Position numbers and translations under genes: made by a program
The notes under the pieces: generated by a model
What the model was told of the DNA's origin: nothing
The model's input: only the letters and a program-made list of their open reading frames with translations
The model's database searches: none
From: Branchiostoma floridae
Taxonomy: Eukaryota; Chordata; Leptocardii; Amphioxiformes; Branchiostomatidae
DNA length: 64,000 nt
Assembly: GCF_000003815.2 (NCBI RefSeq)
Contig: NC_049991.1
Span: 5,832,666 to 5,896,665 of the forward strand
Reading direction: 5' to 3'
Shown: positions 35,856-48,300 of the stretch, piece after piece
Numbering within the stretch: the stretch's first letter is position 1
Layout of the letters: every line of letters starts with the position of its first letter

Positions 35856-38800
35856 CAGATAAACAACACGATACTGTGTTTACACAGAAGAACTGACAAC
35901 ATACCAACATTGGGATTGTTCACACCGAAAAAAAAATAAATCAAACAATCTAGCCGGCTAAAATCCCTAGTTCTTTTCGAGAACTATAAAGAACAGTAAT
36001 GACTTCCCCCCCTTATGACTGCGACTCTGTCCGGCACCTTGCATGTCGGGTGAGCAGCTGATAGTTCCAGACACAAGGCCGCTAACCAGTGGACTATGTT
36101 CGCTAGTATACATACTTTATGCACGTACATAAACTAAATAAAGGATTCAGTGCAGTGTGCACAATTTTCTTTAAAAACAACCACCTACTTCATGATGAAG
36201 CAACCCAGGTGCAGTCCCAGTGCACGCGGCTAAATTTTCTGGTGAGTGGTGACCAAACGTCCTCCCGCCGCAGAGCAGAGTTGTGCGGAATGAGAGCTGG
36301 GCTTCGATCTTATGATCTGTTTGATAATTGACCAATTTCATAAATGGGTGTGTTTTCAGGGAAAAAAGGTGCAGCAACACGTGACTCTTTTGAAGCACAA
36401 TCAGGTAGAATTTAATCGTGTCTAATTTTAAAGTAGGCGGTTCTTATGTCTTTGTTATCTGTACAGACATACAGGTGACGTCACCTCTATCCTATTGTAC
36501 TTCGTGAATATTAATGAGCTCGGTAAAGTCCCGAAACTTTTCGACTTCTGAGACTGAAGTAATCTGTTAACATTAGCAACGTACTTGTTAGGTGACATCA
36601 TTAAAACCATCCTGTCATTTAAGCTTACTAGATCACTAATTACCGTTTACACCAGAGATTTGAAAGTGCTGTAGTTCAATTTTTTCATTAAACAGAAGAA
36701 TAACTACCTTCATCGTGATGACCATTCCAAGCTATAGTTAGCCTCTTTTCTGATCTTATGGTATGTTATGCTGGCAAGCAGACAAAACTGTATGACAAGC
36801 TGTGTTATCATGAGCCATTTCCTTGGAGGATCCCAAAGTTTAATGTAGTGGTATTTTCTGTATAATTTGCACAGCTTTACCTTGTAACGTTGGGGACGCT
36901 GAAGTTGTGATATTTCGATGTATCACGTAGTGAATTAGACAACTCGATTTAATGAAGCGACTTGAAGTTATGAAGTTATGAAATGACTATAAGTTCAATG
37001 ACCTCAAACACCAGACAACTTCTACTGTAATCCGTAAGTGGTTGCTGAGATTTTGAAGATAGTAGCATTGCAATATTAAAATCCTTTACTGCTCTCATCA
37101 TGCCTGGAGGATGAAACATATCTTAGTTGACAGTTAACACTGATTTCGGGAGAAACCTCAAGCTACGATCTCAACCGGCCTTTTCATGTAAACAACTTGT
37201 TATTGTGTCTGTTCACTCAGGGGGAAAAGTTGAACCACGCCATATCTGTTACCGACAGGGCCACTGGCACAAGTATAAACTATATGCGACATTTTCTGTA
37301 GATTGTGATGATGTATCTAAGATAGCAGAATATGTCTTAAGAAAGAACACATTGTTGACAGAATCAACCTGACAAGTCATATATTAGGAAGCCTCGCTGT
37401 AATATGAGACTGTTTTATGTAATGTGAGACTGACAGATTCTGTTTTATGCATGCAATGATGACACAGAGTAAAACATACGCCATGTAACGTTAAATAGAT
37501 TGGTGAGCTTATATTCTAGCGATTTATCCCCCCCCCACACACATACATCTTTTTGCAACCCCACCTTTTTAATGACAAAGAGCTAAGCGTGTATAGCGTA
37601 CCACGTCACAAGGAAATGACCTTTAGATTGTGAATTTTGATAGACGACCTTCAGAGTACCCTATTGTCCTTCATGAATGCAAATGAGTTCAGTGAACCCT
37701 TGAAACGAATCGAATGATTTGTATGCTGAAGCAAAACGTAATGGACATGCGCAGGAGGCGGCAAGCAGCAAATTGTAAAAAAAAAGAGAAGAGCACGTGT
37801 CCTGGGCATTGGAAGGGCTGTACCATTTTAATATTTCAGACATATTCAACGCTCTATAGAAACTGGGAGAGAAATCGCGAACTATACCTAAGTTTACTAG
37901 ATTGCCAATTACCGTAAAGTACAAGGATTTTGCTAGTCACAAGCAATCATTCCTCTAACCGTACTATTTATTCCAACTCATCGGTTATATCTGATCTTTC
38001 CCCAGGTACGTTGTTGGCAGACAGCCAAAACGGTGCGTAAAGTCATGCAAACAAGTACCATATCATTGACTTATTCAGACTTTAAATATTGCGATAATAT
38101 ACCCTTAAGTCTTGAAAGTTTTCCATGCATCAAGTTGAAACCCAGAAGTTGCGATACCTCGGTATGTCCAGTAGTAGGTTAGAAAATTCAAATGAATTAA
38201 GCATTTTTAATTGAGCAGTTCAATGACCCAAAACACCAGACAACAACTAGTCTGTGAGTGATTGCTGTGACTTTGAAATATCAAAATTCTATTAGACAGG
38301 GTACCTGTAATCCTTTCATCATACATGCCAGATGAAGAAGGATGCCATATTTGTTTGTTTATACATATGACGTTTTCTTTATGATGTTTAAAATGTGACA
38401 GCAGCCTGACAAGTTACATGAAGTCCTCAATTTGGGGTAGAATATTAACTCTTTATGTAGCATAATACTGTCAATACGCAAGCATTAATGACACACGGCA
38501 AAATCTACGTCAATAACATGAAGATTGAGTGGTCAACGGGTGTTCCGGTAATGTTTCTCCCTTTATAGTTTCACCACCCCCAAACTTACAGTGGTAAGTA
38601 GCCCATCGTGTAGAGTTTTCCACGTCACAAGGAAATGACCTTTGTAAATTTTGATAGACGACGATAAAAGAAGCCCATTGTTCCTTACGATTACAAATAA
38701 GTTCAATGAACTCTCGAAACTATACTCGTTCACGCAATTTTTCTAAGAAACCCCATTCATGTCAAAACTTGAGACGCTCTTTACTACAATTTGACTTAAC

Positions 38801-39619
38801 ATACATGATATCAAAATAAGTTCAGCGACCTCAAGTATTGGGCTATACCTATTTTCATAGCTGTATACAAGTAACCTTGATAAATTTGCAGTTGCCGATC
38901 GTTTTGCAGAAAACGTTTAGCAAAGCTATTCTTACTTATTTCATGAATAAGATTACACTGTTCCACATAGCTACGAACATGTACTAGGGATCCTAGTCTA
39001 AGTTGGTGCGGTCTGAAAAACAGTTCGTTACCGTGTCTGTTCATGCAGAATGAAACAAATAGACAAATTTGGACCTCGTGTTGCCTTGGGCATTGACAGG
39101 GTTGTATCATTCGGACATTTTGGAGGGAGAGATATACTTTGCTGTAACGATGCAGAACGAAATCGCTGTGTATATCTAAGAATAGTCCAATATTTGGGGT
39201 GGAATATCAACGTTTTATCTAACAAATGATGTCATTATGAATGCACTGGTGACACAGAGCAAAACCTACGTTATTAAAATGGATTGGTCAACGGCAATTC
39301 TCTGCTATCCTTTTGCCACTCCACCCTTACAGTGGCACTTAGCTCAGCGTTTAGAGCGTGCTACGTCACAAGGAAGTGACCTTTTAAATTGTGATTGACG
39401 ACGTTGAAAGAACTCATTGTTCCTTACGAGTGCACAATTAGAATCAATGAACCCTCTAAACTATACTCTTTGTGTGGTCTGGGTGATGAATCAAATTGTA
39501 TTGGACATGCCCAGAAGGCAATATTCCTAAGTTCTCGTAGCACTGCACGAAAAGGCAGATTTTTACGAGTTCCCAACATTGTGCACGATGGTGGAACCTG
39601 ACGTGTTCTCACGGTGGGC

Positions 39620-40400
39620 ACGGGTTTCTACGAGCTACCTGTTCCCGCGTGCCCCAACGTTGTAAACCTGAGCGGACAAAAGGACATGTACAGCTGAAAA
39701 AGACGATCCATTTGATCTAGGTCATCTATGTATGAAACACCAGAGACTGAAGAATAATAAGCCTGGAAACATGTATTCGGTCCTCAAACTGCAATTTTAT
39801 TGCTGTCATATACATAATAGACCCAAGTAAATATTTTTATACGGATAATGTCAGTTTTGCAAGCTTCTCATGGTATCTTTTTTAACTGCCATCCTCGGTT
39901 CTTGTCCGGTCCTTGTTCTTTTTATAGTCTTATACACCACATCAAAACGTATAGCAATACACATTTCACTTTAATCCATTCATCTATTTCACGTTCTTGT
40001 GTTCACATTCGAAATGAATTGGTATTTATGTACGCTATACTTTTACATAATCATATTACATAACACTAAAACTATCTTTACTAATAACTTATATAGTAGA
40101 AAATGTAGATGGTACTACAATGCAGGGAAAACTTGTTAATGCCATATAAGCGCAGCGAAAACTTAAACAAGTCAAATCAAAATGTCGCTCAAAAGAGGCC
40201 CTGGTTAGTATCCTGCAATGATCTAATAAATTGTTGGGGTGTTTTGATATATTACAAGATATTCTAAACGCTCTAAAATCACCAGCATATATTCCTTCTC
40301 TGAGCTTTGACCGTTTGAAAATTATCAAACTTGTTCCCTCTATGTACGTTGTCCTTAATGGCAAATTATGATAATTTTTATGTTTTTAATAGCAGTGTAG
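39620..40400. other. no recognised feature
   Basis: AT-rich sequence between the duplication block and the MITE fragment. Open frames here are short and unrecognised. Confidence 0.4.
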
Positions 40401-40404
40401 CTTT

Positions 40405-40535
40405 TATCGCATGGGGGGGGGGGATCTTTTGAGTCCTGCGCAATGCTACAGCCAGAAAATGTAGTGTGTTTTGAAATTTAATTTTCAACAATTTCACAAA
40501 GTTTAAATAAGTTTCCTAATATCGTTTATTCATTC
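40405..40535 (-). mobile_element. fragment of the CCTATTCAGACCGGGC MITE family
   Basis: The G-run followed by ATCTTTTGAG, GCGCAATGCTACAGCCAGAA and AATTTTCAACAATTTCAC is the reverse complement of 42050-42140 in the full-length copy. Only the right-end part is present. Confidence 0.7.
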
Positions 40536-40539
40536 ATTG

Positions 40540-41630
40540 GAATTGAAAGAGTAATGAATATGTTTAGTAGGAAGGAAGAAAAGAATAGATACTGTCTGCA
40601 TTAATACGTTTTTTAGATAATCGCTGAGTTATATATACCAAGTATCAATTACTTCCAGCTATATCCCCCTCTTTTCCAACAGTAATATGACTTATCTTTC
40701 TCAGCCCAGAAACAACAATGTGAACGAACTGTCCATGGCTTGGAAACGTTGCCAGTTGGCCACGGTACCGATCTGTTACTAAAATATTACGCGGCGTATC
40801 AATAAAAAATAACAGATGCCTTGAGGATATAGAAGGGCTCCACTAACATACCCTCAAAACTAAACTGAAGATGTCCGGTCTGGTTGTATATACACGTGAA
40901 CCATGTTTTTCAGTGTTTTACACACTACCAAAAATGCCTTTTCTTGTTTATCTTGTTTTGCTTCCTCACAGAAAATTTATCTTCCAGGAAGAAAAAAATT
41001 CTTGTATTTCTTAAGAGTGGAATCTGGATAGAAAAAAAACAAGAATTTCTAGAATTTTTTACTTGCATTATAAGAAAAAATAAGAATATTCTGCATAAAT
41101 GTCTAGAAAAAATTTGCAGTTTCTGTTTTGCATGAATTTTATTCTACATTTTCTTCCTGCAAGAATATTTTTCTTCATATAAGGATTGTACATGGGGTAA
41201 GCAAAAAAGGAAAAAAATAATTTTTTTAGTGCAAATGTTCCCATTTCTGGTTAACGTAATGAAGACTGAAAATGGATTCTCTGGAATAAGTTTTCTAACA
41301 TAGATGCCGTTGCGATGGTAGATGTTAAGCTCATTTCTGCTCTACGTGTAAAAATATCATCCGTAATCCGTATCACCATAGCTGCTTTCAGTGGGGAATT
41401 CTATACTCATATCCGATAGTTTCGTTCAATGAAAATTATGAATCCAGCCATAGATATGGTCCACATTGATCTCTCGTTTTATTTTGTTGCCAGGATAAAT
41501 GCGTCGATTTGCATCCGTCGTAACTACAAGACTTCTCTTCTGAAATTGAATATTATTTCTAAAAGATCATCCAGTACATAATTACACTCGTTGACACGTT
41601 CTACGTCTTATTTGCGATGGTAATATGCTG
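40540..41630. other. no recognised gene
   Basis: AT-rich. 40970-41175 is rich in AAGAAAAAAA/TTCTTG and partly self-complementary, with no clean termini. Nothing else is supported. Confidence 0.35.
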
Positions 41631-41635
41631 GTTTT

Positions 41636-42157
41636 AACCCTAATCAGACCGGGCTTTTTTTGTCAGTCCTGGATGGGGGGGGGGGGTCTTTTGAGACCAG
41701 CCCCTGTTACTCTTCAACGCGTCTTATCATATGACCACCAAATTTTTAGAGAACGATGTAGACATTATATCTAAAAGATTGAAGAACTTTGACTGTATTA
41801 TGACATCATATGACGTAATTCTGGCGTCATCGCTTTCATTGTATTGGCTAGAATCATGAAAAAAAGGTATATCCAGAAATCTTCACTGTATGTTACAAAA
41901 ATTCAACAGCAATTGCAGATATCAGAATGACAAATTTTGTTATGATTTGTGTTGCCGATGACGTCAACATCAATGTCGTCAAAACGACGTCATGCATATC
42001 TAAGATACCAGTTGCCGTGGAAACACAACCAAAAGGAAATTTATGTAAACTTCGTGAAATTGTTGAAAACTTAATTTTAAGAAAATACAATAAATTTTCT
42101 GGCTGTAGCATTGCGCGGACCTCAAAAGAACGCCCCCCCCCCTCCTGTCTAATTGGC
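41636..42157 (+). mobile_element. MITE, CCTATTCAGACCGGGC family, near full length
   Basis: Left end AACCCTAATCAGACCGGGC, a T-run, TGTCAGTCCTGGAT, a G-run and TCTTTTGAGACC. The right end is inverted: GGACCTCAAAAGAACG, a C-run, CTCCTGTCTAATTGG. Internal TGACGTCA-like and GACGTCATGCATATC motifs. Non-coding, about 520 bp. It ends about 8 bp beyond the stop codon of the minus-strand gene at 42165, so it lies in that gene's 3' UTR. Confidence 0.75.
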
Positions 42158-42164
42158 GTAAATG

Positions 42165-44990
42165 TCATAGCTCAGCAAGCAGTGCTTCCACAGCGGTCCT
42201 CATCCTGTCTTGATCCCTGTCCTCCTCTTCTGTCTCTTCCACAGAAAAATCATCTAATTGTGTGTCTATGTCATTCAGCACTTTAAAGATGTCGTCATCA
42301 CGTAGAGTGGTAGATCCCCATTCTGTTGTTCCCTCTATGACATCAACTCGTGGCGGACGTACCCGTTCCTGCCAATGGCTTAATATCTGAACTTGTGACG
42401 CATCTTTTGCAGAGCACTGTAGCTCAAGATATCCGTTTATTTTGTCCTGTTTTTCATGATCACCGTAGATTATTGTGGGTATAGTGCTATCAGGCATTCC
42501 TGTAGAAAGTATAAATGATAAATATGACAATATAGTAAACGATCAAGACAACGCAAACTACAGCTATGCAAATGAGATCCTCAGCTGCATGTTAGGTACT
42601 TGTTTGTGTTAAACATGCCTTGAAGTGAATGTCTTACACTTATTGAAATCAAGTAATGGAAAAATGTAGAATTTCTTAATTAGTACATAAACAAAATCCT
42701 CTTTTTCCATAACATGTATCTCATAGTGTGCGCCTTCGTACCTTGATATTTCATGGAGGTAATGAACAAATGCAATAAGTTAAAATTACACCACTTTACT
42801 ATAATGAGGTTATAATAATTATAATTCGTTACCTTCTTGCTGCTCAGTCGCATCAGTATTGGTGTGACTTTTTACGTTAGAAGGGTTTACAACTTTGACG
42901 ATAGTCTTGTAGTTTTCCCTGCGAACAAACTTGCATTTTACCGGTTGTAACTTCATGGCTTTATCTCCGGCCCAACCAAGATACTGTACGGGACAACAAA
43001 CAATTTATATTACATTAATCACATAGAAATTTCCACCTCTGCTCCTTCAAGTTTCAACAGATTTGCTTGCCAAGGTAAGAACCGACGGTCAACGTCTTGA
43101 AATAAGCGTGTGTTATGACTTCATATAGAACAGCTATGGCAAACTGATCAATCTTATGCTGCGTTTCTTGATCATAACAGACAACATACTAGTGATTCAC
43201 ACATTAAAAAAGAAGGTACGATTGTTCTTCAAAATCTGTGGAGTCTGGTAGTGGTTAAGAATTAAACACGCGTACGTACGGACCTTACACGGACTTGAAT
43301 ATATACGCACGTGTGACACCGGCTTTATGAGTTGAAGTTATCGATCGCGACAGGAGAAGAAGAAAAAGCAGAACAGTCCGAGTACGGTATTTTCAGTCCG
43401 TACCATACCTGCGGTATGGTGGAGTGAAAATGATAGATTAACTTATTGATGTAGGTAAAGTATCAATGCTATTATGAAGTCCCACATAATACAAAATTAA
43501 ACTTACACAATTTGATGCAATGTACCATCTTCGTTTGTTCTTGTATGGAACATATTTCTTCAGAACCTTAGCCTTCATCTCCCATATAGGTTGGTTCTCC
43601 TACACAATGTCAAGAAGTTAGAAATAGAGAAATCTTATTGGACATGACAAAAGTACAGCGACTTTCGTAAGGTCTATAACAACCACTACAAGTACAACTA
43701 AACAGACATATATGGATATCTATAGGTATGGATAAATCAACATATTGGGTCTAGCATGCCATTTACACTATTGGTTCTACGGTACAAGCATTCGGGGATA
43801 CATTTGCCTAATTATACGCCTTCCAGAATGTAGTTGATCATGAGTTAATCTATCGAACAGAGAGTGTCAAATTCTTTAGAGCAAGGCGAAAGAAATGTGA
43901 ACAGCTTTGTGCGATTATCACTATGTCGTGAACAATTCGTAACAAAGTGACGTTCGTCTTCGATCTCATTTGGTCAGAATGGACAAAACCTCTGGTCACA
44001 GGGAATTTTAGTATATCGTCCAGCTTCTACATTTAGTTTGTGATGTGTTCAATGACGGTGCAACTATTATAGTGAAATCGCGTGGCGCAGCGGCGGCATT
44101 AGTGCCTCGTGACCGAGAGGTCGCGGGTTCAAATCCGACTGCGTGTCACCAATCTTGTGCCCTTGGGAAAGGCACTTTACACCGCTTTCCTCACTATACC
44201 CAGGTGAAAATGAGTACCTAGCTTCGGCTAGGGCCGTCCCTCGGACCCCTACCTACTGGGAGGAAAGACACCACAACGTTTGGACCCTTTCGTACGCGCC
44301 GCGTTCACTAAGAGAAACGAAGTGTGACTGATATCCATCGAATACACGTACGCAAAGATACCTTAAATGTTTTCTCTCTACCTTGCAGATATAGTACAAG
44401 TTGAACCGCGTAGGTCTTTGGTTGAATAGACGTCTACAAATACGTTGTGCAGGGCACATTACAGGTCCTTTATTCCTGCTAATAAGCCATGCATAAACCA
44501 AGCAGCACATTCATGGCAGGCCGATACGTATGTCATACATACTAGTACTTGCATGGCCTTTGGCAATACCATCGAATCTGCAGGGTAGAATATCTCGCTA
44601 GCACGGTATGGCATGGTCGACACGGACGGACAGAAATCTAATGTCCGTCTGAGTGTCTTTCGCCGCGGCAGCGCGGCGAAAGACAAAAAACGGACCTGAA
44701 AAAAAACAGTGGACCGGATGTTGGACCGATTCTAAAATGAACAGAATACATTAGTAGACATTCATGTGCTTTGGGGCTTACCACCCCAAAACTATTCCAA
44801 CTCGGAAGAAGTATTCAATGGGGTACAGGTTAGTTTGCTTACGAGAAAGGACGACTTTTCTCCCCCCGTATCTTCGCTGTCGATCTCCTCACCCCGAAAC
44901 ACAACAGGATCCCGGTTGAGGACTTCTGCGAAAGAAGCAGTTTTGCAGTTCCTCTTCTTTTCGACAGGGGGCAGCCGAGTGCTGCTTCTT
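42165..44990 (-). CDS. uncharacterised protein, paralogue 2 of a tandem pair
   Basis: Minus-strand exons: 44843 up to about 44986 or beyond (…EKKRNCKTASFAEVLNR… to GGEKSSFL, donor GTAAGC), 43507-43599 (ENQPIWEMKAKVLKKYVPYK…IASNC), 42833-42983 (YLGWAGDKAMKLQ…DATEQQE) and 42165-42499 (MPDSTIPTII…VEALLAEL, TGA). Phases agree. The two middle exons are clear relatives of exons 3 and 4 of the gene at 45345-51186: PIW, KYVPYKNK, W..ASNC|Y.G..G..K, IVK. The C-terminal exon is unrelated and acidic near its end (EETEEEDRDQDR). The initiator lies upstream of 44986 and was not found. No known domain is recognised; the basic middle and acidic ends suggest a nuclear protein, but that is only inference. Confidence 0.7.
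44083..44330 (+). mobile_element. tRNA-derived SINE
   Basis: The head resembles a tRNA gene: GCGTGGCGCAGCGG as A box, CCTCGTGACCGAGAGGTCGC, then GGGTTCAAATCC as B box. A non-tRNA body follows (CTTGGGAAAGGCACTTTACA, CACCCAGGTG-like, CCTAGCTTCGGCTAGGG). The anticodon arm does not fold cleanly and no intact acceptor stem closes it, so this is a SINE rather than a tRNA gene. It lies in the first intron of the 42165-44990 gene, antisense to it. Confidence 0.8.
44655..44684. other. perfect 12-bp-stem GC-rich hairpin
   Basis: GTCTTTCGCCGC, a GGCAGC spacer, then GCGGCGAAAGAC. Neighbouring TGTCCG/CGGACA repeats (44620-44700) suggest a small decayed palindromic element. Confidence 0.7.
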
Positions 44991-45344
44991 AAAAAAGTGA
45001 CAGAAAAACATTCACTAAAACGGTAACAAAAGGTTTGCTAAGCTCCGTATTATTATCATTCGGACTATATATTTTATGTGACGTTTACAATGGTCAATTT
45101 TAATATAAAAAGGCAATGGTGAAGGAAAATTTGATTTATAAATTAAAGCAGAATCTAAGATGTCGATGTCGGAAAAAAACAGAGTAGTTTGCAGTTTAGA
45201 AAAAGATGAATGTGAGATATCAATGTAATTAGATATCTTAATGTTTTACATATTTACTCATTTGCTGACAAGTAAGCGAGCCTATCAGTTAATATGCAGT
45301 TAAGCCAAGTTTGGACTTTAGAGTGAGGGAGTTAAAGTTGGTAT

Positions 45345-48300
45345 TTACGAATTGACGCTCCACCCAGCATGCACAGTATTGGTGTCGTGAGGACGCTCTT
45401 TTTCTTCAGTTATGTCATTTACTCTTGTGGTGATATCGGCTGGAGCTAGAGTAGACTCCTCTTTAGCATGGTCATCTAACATGAAAGAGATGCAGTACCG
45501 TCAGAATTTTCTGTAAAGAGTTTACTGACTGGTGGAAAAAAGAAAATCAGCATCCCGCAGGTCTTACCAACAATGAAATTATTTATGGTCACCTGTCCCA
45601 CCTTCAAAACAATAAAACATTGAACAGGTGTATCATACAGGCCAAATATTACAATTCTGCACCGGGATTACTTTAGCAATGCCTACCCCACGTTCCATGC
45701 CGTATAGCATAAACTACTAGAGAAGGTTTAAGATAGTATTAGTGGGTTTCAAAAGTGATGAAAATTTGCCAAATGTTAAAGTTTTAAAAGTTAAGGTTTC
45801 GGTGGTAGTCGAGAGATGTAGTCAATTACTAGTCATGAAGGTTGTACATGTAAATGGTAAATTTCACAACGTCCAGGATTTCGAGAGCCAATTGTGAAGT
45901 TTCCGGCGGTCGGTTGCTAGGGTATTCTTTCCCGTTGCTATGCGAGTTCGACAGAGTATCGGGTTACAAGAGGCCTACAATTTGCTAACCGTAAAATATT
46001 TCAAAATAAACAAGATGTTATGACAAGGAAAATGTATTCAAAATAAGATTAAATTCGCAATTTTAGCAAGTTTGAATCTTCCCGTTTGAATTGAGATAGT
46101 TGTTTTGTTTCGATTTTGCTTGCAAAGACGATTATTTTCTGTTTCAAGGAAGGCCTTCAATTTGACCATACTCTTGATAAGATTAGCGGCAAGTGCCATG
46201 GCAAATTCTCGATTTTTATATTTTTCGTCATCTCAGAGGCAAATAAAACTTTCTGTTTTTGGGATTTTTTAATTTTTAATTTTAAGCAAAGTTACAGTCA
46301 AAAATATGCGTAAAAATGGCATTTTTCGCACTTAATTACCAATAATTCAAAATCTAAGGCATTTTTAAAAAATCCCAAAAACAGAAATCTCGGGAAAACC
46401 GTTGCGGTCATTTTGAGCCGTCAATGAGTTATGTTGGACTCTTCTTGGTGGAGATCTTAAACGATGTTTACACGCATGTCATGCCGCACGGAGAGCGGGA
46501 GGGTGTAATTGATACCGGTGTAAACAACACTTATGATATTCAAGGTCACCAACAAAAACGCCAGTAGCTTCGTTACATATTACAGGTCCCAAACAAAGTG
46601 AAAGCATAGATGTACTGTCCAGCAAATTGTGTATATTGGTTAAAAACTATATTTTTCGCCTGATTCAAGTTAGTTGGGGGGAAAATGCCAGAAAGCACGG
46701 TTTAACCTGCAATGACCACAGATGACCTAAATAGAACACGGGTTCGGTTCGAATTACGTCAGATGGAACATCATGGAAGAGGGTTCGAATTCGGCTAGAC
46801 ATGGGAGATTTTGAGCCCGTATTTTACCACCGTGTTCTATAACATGCATTGGCATAATACCGGCCGTAAGACTTATACCGGCCGATAAAAAATAATGGAA
46901 TTTAAAGAGATCTACACATGCAACAATAGTTATTTCTGAGGTATGCACACTTCAGACATCTAGGTGTCCAATACATATTTTACAAAGCATCGATTACAAT
47001 GCATTCGAAGACGACAAGGCCAAAAGTTTTCAGTATCTTTTTCGGGACAGGCAGCTCGTCGTGGGACGAACACACCGTCACATTCATTGCCAGATTTGTA
47101 GATCATAATTACACATGCTCACGGCACAAGACGAACATGATTCAACAAAAATCTTGAATTTCTGTTGGTGACCTACAACTCATGTAAAAGTGTGAAGAAG
47201 CGTTGCATAATAGCCCGGATCTACGACTGAAAGGGAAAAATTGAACGTACGCAGCCATTTTACGCTAGCAGTAAAGTGTTACATCACAGCGGTTGTGACG
47301 GTTAGAAGTTAAATGAAAATTCTTGATAGTATACGTCCGTTTTCTCATGACATTTTGTATGCTCATGCAGGTTTATGTTTTATGCATTTACTAACATAAA
47401 AGGAAGGAACATGGAGGATGTATAAAGGTACATATCGACAGTGAATTGTGCCGTGTTTCTTCCGGCCGGTATTTTGTACCCTCTCCCAACCACGCGCCCG
47501 TTCGCCGTGTAATTAAGAGGCGAGTTACAATTACAATATTACACTTTTAGCAGGACAAGAGTGGCAGAAAGGTTACACAGAAGAAGTGGCAAGGGTAACC
47601 TATAACAGCAACATGTAAGTGGAGAAAATGATGCGTTGACAATTTGTCAAATCAGTATGGCTAGAGAAATCGTCGTAAACGTGCCGGTATTATGATAATA
47701 GATGTTAGTCATGTATCTGTTGTAGTCGGAGATGTAGTCGAGAAGCTATACATGTAAATGTCACAATGTGTGTAAATATTATCATTTTTCAATAAAATTT
47801 TTTTAAATTAATAAAAAAATACAAAAAATCTAATATGAAAGAGATAAGGGAAGGTTCGGCTTTCTGTGCTCCTGTATCTATACAAGTACCAATATCAGTG
47901 TGGGTCTGTCAAATATTCCGCGTTGCAGACAGTAGCTGGAGGATGTCAAGTTACAATGAAATGTTCTTTGGCAAAAATGTTACAATATTCCATACAATAT
48001 TCCATAAGAGAACACTGTAGTTTGACCTTGAGTGATAAAGAGGCACACGTAATATAATACAAAGCACAGAACACTTGAAGGGATTTGCATAATGTAGACA
48101 TTTATCGGTTTCAATCCTGTTTAGACTGGTGGAGGGGGGCTTTTGAGCCCGCGGCAACGTTTATGTCGCATAAAGCCAGAACGGCTTTCGCTAGAGCACC
48201 AAATTTGGTAATTTTTGCTAAAATTCAGCTTGCAACAATGGTTCCATGCAATACAGTCAACTTGATGACGTATTAATCAGGTCATATTACATCATGACAG

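Larger units (their letters stand above)
30510..39610. repeat. block of diverged tandem duplications, ~9 kb, non-coding
   Basis: Two signatures recur. Type A is GTACGTCATGCTGGCAGACA (about 30528, 31737, 35208, 38003). Type B is TGCTGGCAAGCAGACAAAA (about 31244, 33141, 33741, 36758). Other shared stretches include GAATATTAATGAGCTCGGTA (30904, 32890, 33454, 36504), TGACATCATTAAAA, CGAGGTGGTATGGTCCGA (32180, 35648) and CATTCATGCCCCTTTCTTGG (31405, 34892). Divergence between copies is substantial and frames are not conserved. The CTCGAGRTGGTAYGGTCCG motif also occurs at about 23815 and 25680, tying this block to the 23.5-27.2 kb units on the other side of the sushi gene. Confidence 0.8.

Noticed and set aside
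44083-44153. A functional tRNA gene
   Set aside because: The anticodon arm and acceptor stem do not pair properly and a SINE body follows.
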